From contig CANMKS010000001.1 of the NCBI GenBank assembly GCA_947498645.1, forward strand, positions 620,001-684,000: 64,000 bases of DNA, read 5' to 3'. This DNA comes from an uncultured Paracoccaceae bacterium (GTDB lineage: Bacteria > Pseudomonadota > Alphaproteobacteria > Rhodobacterales > Rhodobacteraceae). A program made the translations under genes and the position numbers. The notes under the pieces are model-generated. The model saw nothing but the letters and a program-made list of their open reading frames with translations. It was not told the origin of the DNA and made no database searches. This document shows, one piece after another, positions 63,828 through 64,000 of this stretch (its first letter is position 1; the number at the start of each line of letters is the position of its first letter).

Positions 63828-64000
63828 CTAGCCAAGCGCCTTGGCAATGCTCGCCGCAACGTCATCCATGCTGGCCAAACCGTCCACAGATTTCAGATCA
63901 CCCTTGGCATAATAGTAGCCGATCAGCGGGCTGGTCTGCTTGTAATAGGCCATCAAACGGGTGCGCAGGCTTTCTTCGTTGTCGTCCGCACGACGTTGGA
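63828..64000 (-). CDS. adk: Adenylate kinase, C-terminal part (5' end outside window)
   Basis: The final 56 codons of a minus-strand gene, read from the window end to a TAG at 63828-63830. The protein includes [14 protein letters not shown] and [14 protein letters not shown], the typical C-terminus of alphaproteobacterial adenylate kinase, which interconverts ATP+AMP and 2 ADP. adk upstream of rpsM is the usual order in the group. The rest, including the P-loop, lies beyond the window. Confidence 0.9.
   Translation of the reverse strand, partial: QRRADDNEESLRTRLMAYYKQTSPLIGYYYAKGDLKSVDGLASMDDVAASIAKALG

Overview
The window is a chromosomal segment of a marine alphaproteobacterium, most likely a member of the Roseobacter group (Rhodobacteraceae; a Yoonia/Loktanella/Octadecabacter-like genome would fit, but the genus is a guess). 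The evidence is protein-level resemblance throughout, the gene orders yidC-MOSC-engB-argB and adk-rpsM-rpsK-rpoA-rplQ, a glycerol ABC operon with a DUF2160 gene, an aapJQMP operon, short TGATG/ATGA gene overlaps and moderately high GC. No transposase, prophage, tRNA, rRNA or CRISPR array was seen.

Layout. 1-3005: end of a type I secretion ABC exporter and its HlyD adaptor. 3060-6644: a co-directional run (RidA, GDPD, COG3146 acyltransferase, pterin dehydratase, MscS channel) closed by a bidirectional terminator. 6678-9959: peroxiredoxin divergent from a flavin reductase, rsmD, and a CDGSH/Fe-S protein. 9966-15512 (minus): ispE, a TPR protein, a small exported protein, folC, accD. 15572-20800: CPBP protease, ilvD, a lipoprotein, DUF6478, fasciclin lipoprotein. 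20870-22382: BlaI repressor and M56 peptidase. 22448-28355 (minus): glycerol-type ABC operon. 28581-31387 (minus): two-component system with a PepSY protein carrying an Asn/Gly tail and a small acidic ORF. 31601-35353 (minus): M20 deacetylase, DoeA-like M24 hydrolase and class III aminotransferase, an ectoine-degradation-like set. 35561-37228: exported amidohydrolase. 37310-44226: polyamine ABC transporter (minus) divergent from an aminotransferase and an amine oxidoreductase. 44832-52099: yidC, MOSC, engB, argB, and a mixed group. 52214-56666 (minus): general L-amino-acid ABC transporter. 56883-61008 (minus): ATP12, HAD phosphatase, RluC-type synthase, CrcB, RarA. 61090-64000 (minus): rplQ, rpoA, rpsK, rpsM and the 3' end of adk.

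How it fits together. Three high-affinity ABC systems (glycerol, polyamine, amino acid) plus the aminotransferase and amine oxidoreductase genes point to scavenging of small nitrogenous and osmolyte-like compounds from sea water. All three operons begin with the binding-protein gene, and in each a GC-rich hairpin follows it before the membrane and ATPase genes.

The points most worth a second look are: (i) the complementary degeneracy of the two glycerol-transporter ATPases (one lacks the H-loop His, the other lacks the LSGGQ signature); (ii) the PepSY/Asn-Gly-repeat protein with its own two-component system, an acidic mini-ORF and tandem palindromes upstream; (iii) the M24/M20/aminotransferase set; (iv) structured leaders in the ribosomal-protein operon; and (v) a REPIN-like element between rpoA and rplQ. 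All assignments come from reading the sequence; no database search was run.
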